NCBI GenBank assembly: GCA_031256815.1
Contig: JAIRPU010000070.1
Coordinates: 1-17,406 of the forward strand
Length of the DNA stretch: 17,406 bases
DNA from: Spirochaetaceae bacterium
Lineage (GTDB): Bacteria > Spirochaetota > Spirochaetia > Treponematales > Breznakiellaceae
Reading direction: 5' to 3'
Position 1 is the first letter of the stretch. Each line of letters starts with the position of its first letter. A program made the position numbers and the translations under genes. Under the pieces are notes generated by a model. The model was given only the letters and a program-made list of their open reading frames with translations, did no database searches and was not told where the DNA came from. Below, piece by piece: positions 6,523 to 14,601 of the stretch.

Positions 6523-7047
6523 ATGACGATACAGAAAAAACGTGTAATTCAAGGAATTACAAAAACAGGTTACGGGGGGGGGGGGGGATATGCAGCGCTA
6601 ACGCTGCTAATCTGCCTGCTTTCGCTTGCGGCTATGTCCTGCGGAACCATGAAGGGGTTGGGGAAAGCCCAACCGGTCATGATTAATTCGACAAAGGGTC
6701 CGGTTGATTTTGAACTGTACGACAGCAGGGGCAAACTCATCACCAGCGGGAAAACTCCCACGACGGTCGTGCTCAAAGCGTCGAAGTGGAATGTCGCCGA
6801 GCGGTTCTACCTGAAAAGCGGAGACAAGGTTGAGGTTTTTGAGGCGGATTTTGTCTACCCGGTAATTGTGCAAGATCTTATATGCCCCGCCCCCGCCCCT
6901 TTATTTGGTTTTATATTTACTTTTGGGACCGATATTGGTACCAGCAGTTTACATAAGCTGCTTCCCGAACAGGAAGTGGGCAATGTGCACAAAAACGCGG
7001 TGGCAAAACTGGTCTCCGATGTTAAGGGAATAGGAGGCAAAAAATGA
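6523..7047 (+). CDS. Putative lipoprotein with a G14 tract in its signal region (phase-variable candidate)
   Basis: The start is ATG 6523, with AAAGGAG seven bases upstream. The 174-residue product begins MTIQKKRVIQGITKTGY, then five glycines encoded by the G tract, then a hydrophobic segment (ALTLLICLLSLAAMSC) whose Cys at residue 40 is the likely lipidation site under the relaxed spirochaetal lipobox. The mature part contains VDFELYDSRGKLITSGKTPTTVVLKA, resembling GVPFEIVDGSGKVVASGVTPQVVALK in the next gene, so the two lipoproteins are related beta-sandwich-like proteins of unknown role. A gain or loss of one G would end translation: with 13 G, a stop within a few codons; with 15 G, a stop about 40 codons later. 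In this sequence the frame is ON. It overlaps the following start codon by four bases. Confidence 0.75.
   Translation: MTIQKKRVIQGITKTGYGGGGGYAALTLLICLLSLAAMSCGTMKGLGKAQPVMINSTKGPVDFELYDSRGKLITSGKTPTTVVLKASKWNVAERFYLKSGDKVEVFEADFVYPVIVQDLICPAPAPLFGFIFTFGTDIGTSSLHKLLPEQEVGNVHKNAVAKLVSDVKGIGGKK
6574..6587 (+). repeat. Homopolymeric G14 tract inside a coding sequence
   Basis: Fourteen consecutive G bases at codons 18-22 of the lipoprotein gene, upstream of the lipobox. Poly-G tracts of this length are known slipped-strand mispairing sites that switch surface genes on and off in several bacteria, including Treponema pallidum. The position early in the gene is where a switch is most effective. 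Confidence 0.95.
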
Positions 7048-7574
7048 ACCGGACACTATTGAAACACAAGGTATTGTTTGCGGCGTTCATTGCCGTCATT
7101 GCCGCTGGGCTTTCCTCATGTGGGACGCTTGCCGGACGGTCAACGAGCGCGATGGGAGTTCAGTCGCCCAAAGCGGGTGTGCCGTTTGAAATCGTTGACG
7201 GGTCAGGCAAGGTTGTCGCTTCGGGCGTAACGCCGCAAGTGGTCGCTTTGAAGACGGGCACCCTTGGCGGGAACAAGTACACGATAAAGTACAAAAAAGC
7301 GGGCGCGGACGCCGAAATGAAGGTGAAAACAACACTGAACGGGGCTGCTCTGAACGGTACTTTGCGCGCAATGGGCGGGTTTATTGTCGGGCTTATCATT
7401 GACCCTATTACCGGCGCGATGTTCAAACTGCCCGATGTGGTAACGCTGGAAATTGCGTACCAGCCGCCTTCGGACACCATTAGATTTATGATAGCAACTC
7501 CGGACGATGTGCGCCCGGAAGCGCGGCAGTACCTCATTCCCATCGGCAATATAGCGGACTTTGCGGAGGAATAA
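7044..7574 (+). CDS. Putative lipoprotein, partner of the preceding one
   Basis: The start is ATG 7044, overlapping the previous stop as ATGA, with AGGAGG in the end of the preceding gene. Translation is therefore probably coupled to the phase-variable gene. The 176-residue protein has a signal peptide ending LSSCGT (Cys at residue 26, a good lipobox). A small beta-domain follows, GVPFEIVDGSGKVVASGVTPQVVALK, related to the one in the gene before. Then come a Gly-rich hydrophobic segment (TLRAMGGFIVGLIIDPITGAMF, about residues 105-126), which could insert in a membrane, and a polar C-terminus. Function unknown; the pair is presumably surface or periplasmic. It ends just before a strong terminator. 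Confidence 0.8.
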   Translation: MNRTLLKHKVLFAAFIAVIAAGLSSCGTLAGRSTSAMGVQSPKAGVPFEIVDGSGKVVASGVTPQVVALKTGTLGGNKYTIKYKKAGADAEMKVKTTLNGAALNGTLRAMGGFIVGLIIDPITGAMFKLPDVVTLEIAYQPPSDTIRFMIATPDDVRPEARQYLIPIGNIADFAEE

Positions 7575-7624
7575 GACCGGTAAACGTAACGCCATGCGGG
7601 GGGCTGCGCTGCGGCACCCCGTTT

Positions 7625-7653
7625 CCCGCCCCGTACGGGGCGGGGCGTTTTTT
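7625..7653 (+). terminator. Rho-independent terminator of the lipoprotein operon
   Basis: CCCGCCCC (7625-7632) and GGGGCGGG (7637-7644) pair around GTAC, itself self-complementary, giving a 20-base perfect palindrome. GCG and six T (7648-7653) follow. It lies 51 bases after the stop of the second lipoprotein and is the strongest terminator in the window. Confidence 0.85.
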
Positions 7654-7667
7654 GCAAGGAGAAAACA

Positions 7668-8014
7668 ATGGCTTTGGAAAAGGCGAGCTGATAGAGATAC
7701 TTATCGCCGCGAACCTTTGGGAAAAGTTCCCCGAATATGACCTGCAAAGGGCATACCGGCGGCTTCCGGTTTACGATGAAAAGAACATAATAAAAGCGGA
7801 AGTGGACATTCTGCTGGTGAACACCGAATGGGCAATGGCGGTAGACGTCAAAAGACAGGCTAACGCCGAAGATGTCAAAGAACATTTAGAGCGAATGGAA
7901 CGTATTTTGAAATACCTGCCGGGCTTGCTTCCTGCCGATGTAAAACTGCTTGGAGCCCTCGCCGGAGGCATTGTAACCGGCGAAGCGCGCGCGGCGGCCT
8001 GCAGCAGGCTTTAG
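7668..8014 (+). pseudogene. Broken PD-(D/E)XK nuclease-like ORF
   Basis: An AAGGAG ribosome binding site precedes ATG 7668, but that frame stops after seven codons (MALEKAS). The frame shifted by one base is open to 8014 and reads GFGKGELIEILIAANLWEKF...LQRAYRRLPVYDE. Restoring one base near 7672 would give MAFGKGELIEIL. EVDILLVNTEWAMAVDVKRQ has the spacing of a PD-(D/E)XK nuclease core (Asp, then D-x-K), and ERMERILKYLPG...KLLGALAGGIVTGEAR resembles the DUF3782-type nuclease-like proteins common in spirochaetes and cyanobacteria. The C-terminus stops abruptly after GEARAAACSRL, where that family normally continues with another strand. It is probably dead or truncated at both ends. The family assignment is from memory of the motif pattern. 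Confidence 0.5.
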
Positions 8015-8021
8015 ATTAAAA

Positions 8022-8027
8022 TATAAT
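8022..8027 (+). promoter_or_regulatory. Candidate -10 box (TATAAT) for metH
   Basis: A consensus TATAAT stands 46 bases before the metH ATG, just after the broken nuclease-like ORF. No -35 box with a good match is visible at the right distance. There is room for only a short leader, and no cobalamin or SAM riboswitch fits in it. Confidence 0.4.
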
Positions 8028-8052
8028 GCGTTCTGTTGTTAAATACGGATGT

Positions 8053-8069
8053 AAATGATATTATCATTT
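8053..8069. promoter_or_regulatory. 17-base palindrome directly upstream of metH
   Basis: AAATGATA, a central T, and TATCATTT form a perfect inverted repeat ending four bases before the metH ATG, in the place where a ribosome binding site would be. No purine-rich site is seen. It could be an operator for a methionine-responsive regulator or a small structure controlling initiation; both are inferences. Confidence 0.4.
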
Positions 8070-8073
8070 TATT

Positions 8074-11000
8074 ATGACAACCAGACAGCGGCTTGACGAA
8101 TTGGCGCATGAACGCATCCTTTTGCTTGACGGCGCAATGGGAACCGAAATTCAAAAACTAAGACTTACAGAATCTGATTACAGAGGGGCAGAAAATGAGG
8201 CTGCCGGGCGCTTTGCCTCAATAAAAAACAGACTTGCCGGCTGTAATGATGTGCTTTGCATTTCCCGCCCGGAACTTATTCGCGCAATTCACGAAAGTTA
8301 CCTGGAAGCCGGCGCTGATATTATAGAAACCTGTAGTTTTAACGCAACACGAATAACGCTTGCCGAGTATGGCATTGAAGATTTTGCTTACGAAATAAGC
8401 CGTGCCGCCGCCGGCATTGCGGCGCAATGCGCGCGCCGTTTTTCCCAAAAAAACAAACCGCGTTTTGTTGCTGGCGTTATGGGGCCTCTTAACAAAAGTG
8501 CTTCGCTTTCGCCGGATATGGACGATGGCGCGGCGCGCTCTGTTACATTTGACGAAATTGAAGCGGCATACTACGAAAACGCGCGCGGGCTTTTAGACGG
8601 CGGCGCCGATATTCTGCTTTTGGAAACAATTTTTGACACGTTAAACGCAAAAGCAGGCATAGCGGCGATACACCGCCTTTTGGATGAACGCGGCGAGGAT
8701 ATTCCAATCATGATATCCGCTGCTGTTTCTGATAAAGCGGGCAGGCTTTTGGCAGGCCAGACAATAGAGGCGTTTTGCGCTTCTGTGCTGCATACAGTAC
8801 GGGGCAAAGACGCTAACGAAGGGCTCTGGTCGATTGGGCTTAACTGTTCACTTGGCGCGGAACAATTAAAACCGCTTGTTGGCGCGCTTTCTAAAATTGC
8901 GCCATGCTGGGTCAGCGCTCACCCAAACGCCGGGCTTCCAGACGAATCGGGCGCATATACACAAAGTCCGGAAACTATGGCGGCGCTTATAAAAAGTTAT
9001 ATCGAAGACGGCTTAATAAATATTACCGGCGGCTGCTGCGGAACAACTCCCGCGCATATTCGCGCTTTGGCAAACGAGATAGATTTGCACAAAAAAAAAG
9101 CCGGCCCGCTGCGTGTGTTTCGTCCGGCAGCGCTGTGCCTTGCCGGTTTGGAAGCCGCACCGGTTTCCAAACAATCGCTTTTTATAATAGGCGAAAGAGG
9201 CAATGCATCCGGCTCCCCATGTTTTTTGCGCTGTCTTAGAGAGCTGCGGTACAATGACGCGCTTGCGTTGATGCGTGAAAATATCCGGGAAGGAGTCAAT
9301 GCTATTGATATTTCGGTAGACGATTCTCTTTTGGACGGCGTTGATACGATGACGCATCTTTTACGGCTTGCGGTAAGCGACCCGGAAATTGCCCGTGTGC
9401 CATTCGTAATAGATTCTTCAAATTTTGAAGTGCTTGAAGCCGCACTAAAGTGTGTGCAAGGCCGCTGTATCGCTAATTCTATAAGTCTTAAAGATGGAGA
9501 TGCTGAATTTCTTAGGCGCAGCAAACGAATCAGGCAGCTTGGCGCTATTCCAATGGTTATGCTTTTTGATGAGCGAGGGCAGGCTGCAAGTTTTGAACGT
9601 AAAGTTGAGATTGCCCTCCGCGCCTGCCGCCTTCTTGCCGAAGCAGGAGTTCCGCAGGAAGAAATATTCATAGACCCGAATGTACTAACCATAGCCACAG
9701 GCGTTCCTGAACACGATGTTTATGCCAAAAATTTTATTGAAGCCTGCGCGGAAATTACAAGGCGCTGTCCCAACGTTAAAATAAGCGCTGGAATTTCAAA
9801 CCTCTCTTATAGTTTTCGCGGAAACGGCGCGCTGCGTAACGCCATGCACGCCGTTTTTATGCGCCGCGCCGCCGAATCCGGTCTTGCAATGGCAATGGTC
9901 AATACCGCCGCGCTTGGGCTTTATGAAAGGCTTGAAGGAGAACTCACAGACATAATAGACGACCTCCTGTTCTGTAAAAAAGCCGGAGCGGCAGACCGTG
10001 TTTTGGCTTTTGCCATTCAAGGAAATATATCAGGCGTAAAAAACACTGAAGAGAACAGCGGCGTTGTTTTAAAAGAGGCGCTCAGCGCAACGCTCAGCAC
10101 CCGTGAGCGTGTAGAAAATGCGATAATAACCGGAGACGACACAAAAATAGAAATTGATACGCTTGAGCTTTTAAAAGGCGGTGCGAACAGCGCAAATACA
10201 AAAGCAAATGAATCTGTATTTACTCCCCTTCAGATTGTAGAGGGCCCTCTTATGAACGGAATGCGTAAGGTAAGCGAACTTTTCGGGCAGGGCAGGATGT
10301 TTTTGCCGCAGGTTATGCGAAGCGCCCGCGTTATGAAAAAGTCGGTAAAGGTTTTGGAATCGGCAATGCAATCTGAATCCGGCGCAGGCACAAAAGACGC
10401 CGGCACAAAAGACGCGGACGGCGGATTTAACATGAATAATGGTTTATCAGCAAGCGGCGCGGCAAGGCCAAAAATTGTGCTTGCAACAGTAAAAGGCGAT
10501 GTACACGACATCGGCAAAAACATTGTCGGCACAGTACTCGGATGCAGCGGTTTTGAAATTATTGATATTGGCGTTATGGCCGAATGTGAGTTTATTATAG
10601 AAACCGCCTTAAAAGAAAAAGCCGCGCTTATTGGCGTTTCGGGGCTGGTAACGCCGTCTCTTGCGGAAATGTGCAATATCGCAAAAGAGCTGCAGGCGCG
10701 TTCTCTCAAAATTCCGCTTTTAATTGGCGGCGCGGCGGCGAGCGTCGTACATACGGCGCTTAAAATTGCGCCGCTTTACAGCGCGCCTGTTGTTTTTGTC
10801 CGCGACGCAGGCGGAGCGCCGGAAGCGGCGCGTTCACTGCTTTCGCCGGCGCTTAAAGACAATTTTCTTGCCGGATTGAACTCCGAATATAACAAAGCAA
10901 TTCTGCATCATACCGGTATTGCCGCCCGCCGCGAGCTTTTAACTCTTGAAGACGCCCGAAAAAAAGCAGCGCCAATAAACTGGAATGAATGGAAAGCGCC

Positions 11001-11886
11001 GGATATTTCACCCGGAATTGTTATTCTTAACGGCTTCCCGCTCGAAAAAGCCGCGGCTTTTATAGACTGGGATGAATTTACACGTTTTTTTGATGTTATA
11101 AAAAATAAAAAATCTTCTAAAGAAAATCAGGCGCAAAATTCAAACATTGATTTTAAGCGGCAGGGCGAGGCGGAAAAACTTGTTTTGGACGCAAAATCTC
11201 TGCTTGAAGAAATTATACGCGAAAAAGCTATCGAACTGCGCGGAGTTGTGCGCTTCTTTCCAGCGCTTTCACAGGATGAAACGCTCATACTTTTTAACGA
11301 AGAAGATTCAAATCAAAAAAAACAGCCAAAAGAGGCGGCGCGTTTTTATTTTTTACGTAATCAAAATAAAACATTACAGGAAAATCTTTGTCTTGGCGAC
11401 TTTATTCTGCCGGAAAAAGAAGCAAAAGGACGTTTCGACATAACAGCGCTTTTTGCGCTTAGCGCCGGTTTTGGGGTAGAAGCACTTCGCGCGCGTTTTG
11501 AAGCGCAGGCGGATTCTTACCGCGCAATTCTTGCCGCCGCGCTTGCCGATTCGCTTGTGGACGCATGGAGCGCTCTTTTGGGAAGCGAAAATAAATTCGG
11601 CGCGGCGCCGGTAATCCGGCCTGCATTCGGCTATCCCTGCCTCCCTGACCATAACGACAAACAACTTGCGTTTAAATTGCTCGAAGCAGAACGGAACTGC
11701 GGCTTAAAACTTTCAAGCTCCGCAATGATTATACCGGCGGCATCGGTTTGCGGTTTTTATGTTTTTAATCCAAAAGCGGTTTATTTTTCCTGCGGCGCGG
11801 TAACAGAGGAGCAGCTGGAGTACTGGGCGGCGAAAAAAAATATTAGCGTGGAAGAAGCCGGAAGGCGTGCGCAGTTATTATGTTAG
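8074..11886 (+). CDS. metH: Cobalamin-dependent methionine synthase
   Basis: Transfers a methyl group from 5-methyltetrahydrofolate via cobalamin to homocysteine, making methionine, in the cytoplasm. At 1270 residues it is close to E. coli MetH (1227), and all four modules are present. The homocysteine domain (1 to about 335) begins LLDGAMGTEIQKL and has zinc-ligand Cys258 (LNCS) and Cys321/Cys322 (GGCCGTTP). The pterin domain follows (IIGERGNASG...AIDISVDDSLLDG). Next are the cap (EGPLMNGMRKVSELFGQGRMFLPQV) and the B12 domain with DVHDIGKN (axial His811), and last the reactivation domain (RPAFGYPCLPDHNDK...SAMIIPAASVCGFYVF). The linker before the B12 domain (about 766-800) is longer than usual and contains GTKDA twice. 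Translation starts at 8074 without a clear ribosome binding site. No riboswitch is visible. It converges on the cyclase gene, 29 bases apart. Confidence 0.97.
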   Translation: MTTRQRLDELAHERILLLDGAMGTEIQKLRLTESDYRGAENEAAGRFASIKNRLAGCNDVLCISRPELIRAIHESYLEAGADIIETCSFNATRITLAEYGIEDFAYEISRAAAGIAAQCARRFSQKNKPRFVAGVMGPLNKSASLSPDMDDGAARSVTFDEIEAAYYENARGLLDGGADILLLETIFDTLNAKAGIAAIHRLLDERGEDIPIMISAAVSDKAGRLLAGQTIEAFCASVLHTVRGKDANEGLWSIGLNCSLGAEQLKPLVGALSKIAPCWVSAHPNAGLPDESGAYTQSPETMAALIKSYIEDGLINITGGCCGTTPAHIRALANEIDLHKKKAGPLRVFRPAALCLAGLEAAPVSKQSLFIIGERGNASGSPCFLRCLRELRYNDALALMRENIREGVNAIDISVDDSLLDGVDTMTHLLRLAVSDPEIARVPFVIDSSNFEVLEAALKCVQGRCIANSISLKDGDAEFLRRSKRIRQLGAIPMVMLFDERGQAASFERKVEIALRACRLLAEAGVPQEEIFIDPNVLTIATGVPEHDVYAKNFIEACAEITRRCPNVKISAGISNLSYSFRGNGALRNAMHAVFMRRAAESGLAMAMVNTAALGLYERLEGELTDIIDDLLFCKKAGAADRVLAFAIQGNISGVKNTEENSGVVLKEALSATLSTRERVENAIITGDDTKIEIDTLELLKGGANSANTKANESVFTPLQIVEGPLMNGMRKVSELFGQGRMFLPQVMRSARVMKKSVKVLESAMQSESGAGTKDAGTKDADGGFNMNNGLSASGAARPKIVLATVKGDVHDIGKNIVGTVLGCSGFEIIDIGVMAECEFIIETALKEKAALIGVSGLVTPSLAEMCNIAKELQARSLKIPLLIGGAAASVVHTALKIAPLYSAPVVFVRDAGGAPEAARSLLSPALKDNFLAGLNSEYNKAILHHTGIAARRELLTLEDARKKAAPINWNEWKAPDISPGIVILNGFPLEKAAAFIDWDEFTRFFDVIKNKKSSKENQAQNSNIDFKRQGEAEKLVLDAKSLLEEIIREKAIELRGVVRFFPALSQDETLILFNEEDSNQKKQPKEAARFYFLRNQNKTLQENLCLGDFILPEKEAKGRFDITALFALSAGFGVEALRARFEAQADSYRAILAAALADSLVDAWSALLGSENKFGAAPVIRPAFGYPCLPDHNDKQLAFKLLEAERNCGLKLSSSAMIIPAASVCGFYVFNPKAVYFSCGAVTEEQLEYWAAKKNISVEEAGRRAQLLC

Positions 11887-11915
11887 ATATTAAACTTTAT
11901 TTAAATGCGCCGGCA

Positions 11916-13862
11916 TTAAGCGTTTACAACACTGTATTTTTTTTCTTCTTCATCAAGGTTCAGGCTGGATAAATCCGGAGCTGGAATATTTAAAAGCGAC
12001 CTTAATTCAACAAGGGTTTTTGGACCTTCAGGCCCGGCAAATTTAAGCGCAAGTTTTATGTCAATACCGGGAAGTTTTTTTAAATCCGAAATAAGCGCAA
12101 AAGATTCTTCTCCGTCTTTTATATTTATTACCGTGTATATTCCAATTTTTTCGCCCGCTTCGGTAATTACTCCCATTTTTTCTGTAATAAAAAAATCTTT
12201 TATTAAATTATATGTTCGTTCAGTAATAATAATTTCTGTACCAAAAGGTTTGTTTAATGTTTCGGCACGGTCGGCAAGGCTTACCGTTTCGCCAATAACG
12301 GTAAAAACCACGTGTTCTTCCGAACCTATTTGACCGGCAACAACCGTTCCGGAATTAAGCCCGCATCCAATTCTTATAACAGGCCTTTTATATCCGCCGC
12401 GTCCTGTGTTAAAGCAGGCAAGAGATGCCCGCATAAGGAGCGCCGCCTTAACACCGTTAAATGCGTCTTTTTTTTCACTGCCTGCCGTGTTTATAACGCC
12501 CCAATAAGCCATTACTGCATCCCCAATAAATTTATCAATAGCGCCGCCTGTAATTAAAACACAGCTAACCATTCTTTCCATGTACTCGTTTAAAAATTCA
12601 ATAACTTCATTTGGCGAAAGTTTTTCGGAAATAGCCGTAAAAGATCTTATATCAGAAAAAAACATTGTTATATTTTTTGTATCGCCCGATGTTTCAAGTT
12701 TGCCTTCCCGCGCAAGACGCGCTATTTCCTTATTAGTAAAATTTTCAAAGTTTTCAAGCGCATGGCTCATGGAAACAACACTGTGTGTTAATAAACTGGT
12801 TTCGTCCTGGCTCTTTGTGTAAAGCTTTATGTGATACTCTCCGTTTTCAATAGCTTTTACGGCAAGCGTAAGATTTTTTAACGGTTTTAAAATGCTTTTT
12901 GCAAAAAACCAAAAAAACAATATCGACAAAAATAAAACACCGGCGGAAAAATAAATGTTTCTTATTGTTGTTGTCCTTATGCCTTCAAACACTACATCCG
13001 AAGGTATTGTTGTAATAACAATCGAATTTCCGGGGTTAATCCGCTTTGAATTGCCAAAAATTCCGCGCCCTTCGCTGTCGCGGTAAATTTCTTCAAGCCG
13101 CGTTTCGTCAGATTGCAGCGCCTTTTTTACAAAAGATATATTCGAAAAATTTGCTCCTTCGTTTATAAGCTCCGCTTGCGAACATACAAGTACATCGCCG
13201 TAACTGTTTACAAATACAGTACTGTTTGTGCCTGTGCCAAACGCCGCTGTTATGGATTCAGACGAAAAAAACACAACTCCAACCGCTTCGCTGCGCGAGC
13301 CTTGCCAGTGGAACAAAAGCGCAAGCACTGGAACTCCGCCCAAAGCCGGCGCGGCATTTAAAAGCGCCGTTGTATCCGCCGCACGTTCCACTGCACGGTT
13401 TTGTACAGTCATAAACGCATCTATCATTGAAGAGCGAATATCGTTTGAAATTAAAAATTTATGATTATAAAATGTTTTGCCTGTTTCGTTTTCCAGCGGC
13501 AAAAAGCGCGTAAAAATGGCGGCTATTTCCGGATTTTCTTTAAAGAAAAAACTTTCAATGCTGCCGTTTTGAAGCTCAGCAGTTTGAACAGCCGGCGCTT
13601 CTTCCGGCACTGCTTCTTCATTTTGCAAAAAACCTGTCGCGTCCAAATCTTCCAAAAATACCGATACTTTTGAAATAATGCCGTTCATCTGAACTTCCGC
13701 GGCAGAAGCTGACATTTCGTTTATGCTAAAATTATTTTCCCAGGCGGTGCGCCTGACGTCACGGTGAACAAAAAACGCCGCGATAAAACTTATAAGCCCA
13801 AGAGAAACAAGCAGCAGAAATGTTATAATTAAAATAAGTTTGAACCTTATTGGAAAACTCAA
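11916..13862 (-). CDS. Membrane-bound class III adenylate/guanylate cyclase with extracytoplasmic sensor
   Basis: I place the start at TTG 13862. AAAGGA lies six bases upstream and overlaps the stop of the preceding gene, whereas the longer frame to 13931 has no binding site and would overlap that gene by 59 bases. The 648-residue protein has a transmembrane helix (about 8-33), a large extracytoplasmic sensor, and a second helix (about 302-321). A HAMP-like segment (ILKPLKNLTLAVKAIENGEY) leads to a class III cyclase domain. Metal-binding Asp404 (FFSDIRSF) and Asp448 (GDAVMAYWG), and Lys444 for base recognition, are present. The segment usually reading GDTVNLASR is GETVSLADR: the Asn that helps stabilise the transition state is Ser528, while Arg532 is kept. 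It may make cAMP or cGMP in response to an external signal, perhaps at reduced rate. Last gene of the six-gene operon. Confidence 0.9.
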   Translation of the reverse strand: MSFPIRFKLILIITFLLLVSLGLISFIAAFFVHRDVRRTAWENNFSINEMSASAAEVQMNGIISKVSVFLEDLDATGFLQNEEAVPEEAPAVQTAELQNGSIESFFFKENPEIAAIFTRFLPLENETGKTFYNHKFLISNDIRSSMIDAFMTVQNRAVERAADTTALLNAAPALGGVPVLALLFHWQGSRSEAVGVVFFSSESITAAFGTGTNSTVFVNSYGDVLVCSQAELINEGANFSNISFVKKALQSDETRLEEIYRDSEGRGIFGNSKRINPGNSIVITTIPSDVVFEGIRTTTIRNIYFSAGVLFLSILFFWFFAKSILKPLKNLTLAVKAIENGEYHIKLYTKSQDETSLLTHSVVSMSHALENFENFTNKEIARLAREGKLETSGDTKNITMFFSDIRSFTAISEKLSPNEVIEFLNEYMERMVSCVLITGGAIDKFIGDAVMAYWGVINTAGSEKKDAFNGVKAALLMRASLACFNTGRGGYKRPVIRIGCGLNSGTVVAGQIGSEEHVVFTVIGETVSLADRAETLNKPFGTEIIITERTYNLIKDFFITEKMGVITEAGEKIGIYTVINIKDGEESFALISDLKKLPGIDIKLALKFAGPEGPKTLVELRSLLNIPAPDLSSLNLDEEEKKYSVVNA

Positions 13863-13872
13863 CGCAATTCCT

Positions 13873-14601
13873 TTAACACGCGCCAAGCCGCGCTTGTTTC
13901 CGGCAGCTGGAAAAATATTCAAACCGCGCAACGCTGGAATTAATAACCTGGTCGGCGTGTATTCCTTCTTCGTGTATCAATTCAAGGGCATATTTAAAAT
14001 TACCGGCGTCTGCGGCAAAATGCGCGTCGCTTCCACAGCAGAGCAAAGCGCCATAGCGTTTTGCAAGACGTACTATGGTTCTGCAATTTGCCTCGCTCCC
14101 CTTGCGAACCCTGAATGAACTATTGTTTATTTCCAGCGCCTTTCCGGCGCTTACAGCGGCGCGGACCACCGTTTCGTAGTTGACGGGAAATTCAGGGTTC
14201 CCGGGGTGCGAAATAGCATCTACAAAAGGATTTGCAATGGCGGCTGTAAGCGCGGCTGTATTTTCGCTTTCGCTTTGCGGAAGAAAACAAGCTTCATGCA
14301 AACCGGCCATAACAAAGTCCAGAGGACGAAGATAGCGGTGATTCAAATCTACTTCGCCTGAAGAATCCATAATATTGAGTTCTACACCGCGGTAAAGCCG
14401 TACGTTGTGGAGTTTTAAAGGCAGGATATTTATATTTCCAAAGTAATAAACATGAGGAAAGCCCTGCAACGCAGGCCCGTGTTCAGTTATTACAAATCCT
14501 TTTAGCCTTCGCTTCCTTGCAGCCATTGCAATTTCAGAAATCGTCGAATATGCGTGGCCAGAGGCCACAGAATGAGTATGAGTATCTATTACTATTTTCA
14601 T
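13873..14601 (-). CDS. PHP-domain metal-dependent hydrolase (YcdX-type phosphoesterase)
   Basis: The start is ATG 14601, overlapping the tsaE stop as ATGA. The protein then begins MKIVIDTHTHSVAS, with the first PHP motif HxH right at the N-terminus as usual. The 242-residue product keeps the other metal-site motifs: TEHGP, RGVELNIMD, MAGLHEA, AISHPGNPEFPVN, LEINNSSF and GSDAHF. The PHP (polymerase and histidinol phosphatase) superfamily folds as a distorted TIM barrel with a trinuclear metal centre. The YcdX branch has phosphatase activity with uncertain natural substrate. It is cytoplasmic, with no signal peptide. It sits between tsaE and the cyclase with almost no spacing (11 bases to the next start), so all three are translated from one message. 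Confidence 0.88.
   Translation of the reverse strand: MKIVIDTHTHSVASGHAYSTISEIAMAARKRRLKGFVITEHGPALQGFPHVYYFGNINILPLKLHNVRLYRGVELNIMDSSGEVDLNHRYLRPLDFVMAGLHEACFLPQSESENTAALTAAIANPFVDAISHPGNPEFPVNYETVVRAAVSAGKALEINNSSFRVRKGSEANCRTIVRLAKRYGALLCCGSDAHFAADAGNFKYALELIHEEGIHADQVINSSVARFEYFSSCRKQARLGAC

Noticed and set aside
7160..7885. 241-residue minus-strand open frame
   Set aside because: It lies antisense to the second lipoprotein, reads through its terminator palindrome and has no recognisable domain.
8015..8073. Cobalamin or SAM riboswitch before metH
   Set aside because: Only 59 bases are available and no B12-box or SAM-box elements are visible.
8997..9698. 233-residue minus-strand open frame inside metH
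   Set aside because: Shadow of a well-supported metH domain; low-complexity Ser/Arg translation.
11887..11915. Bidirectional terminator between metH and the cyclase gene
   Set aside because: Only a 5-bp stem (AATGC/GCATT) with poor T-runs is present; too weak to call.
13863..13931. Longer N-terminus for the cyclase
   Set aside because: It would overlap the PHP gene by 59 bases and has no ribosome binding site, while TTG 13862 has AAAGGA at ideal spacing and leads directly into the membrane helix.
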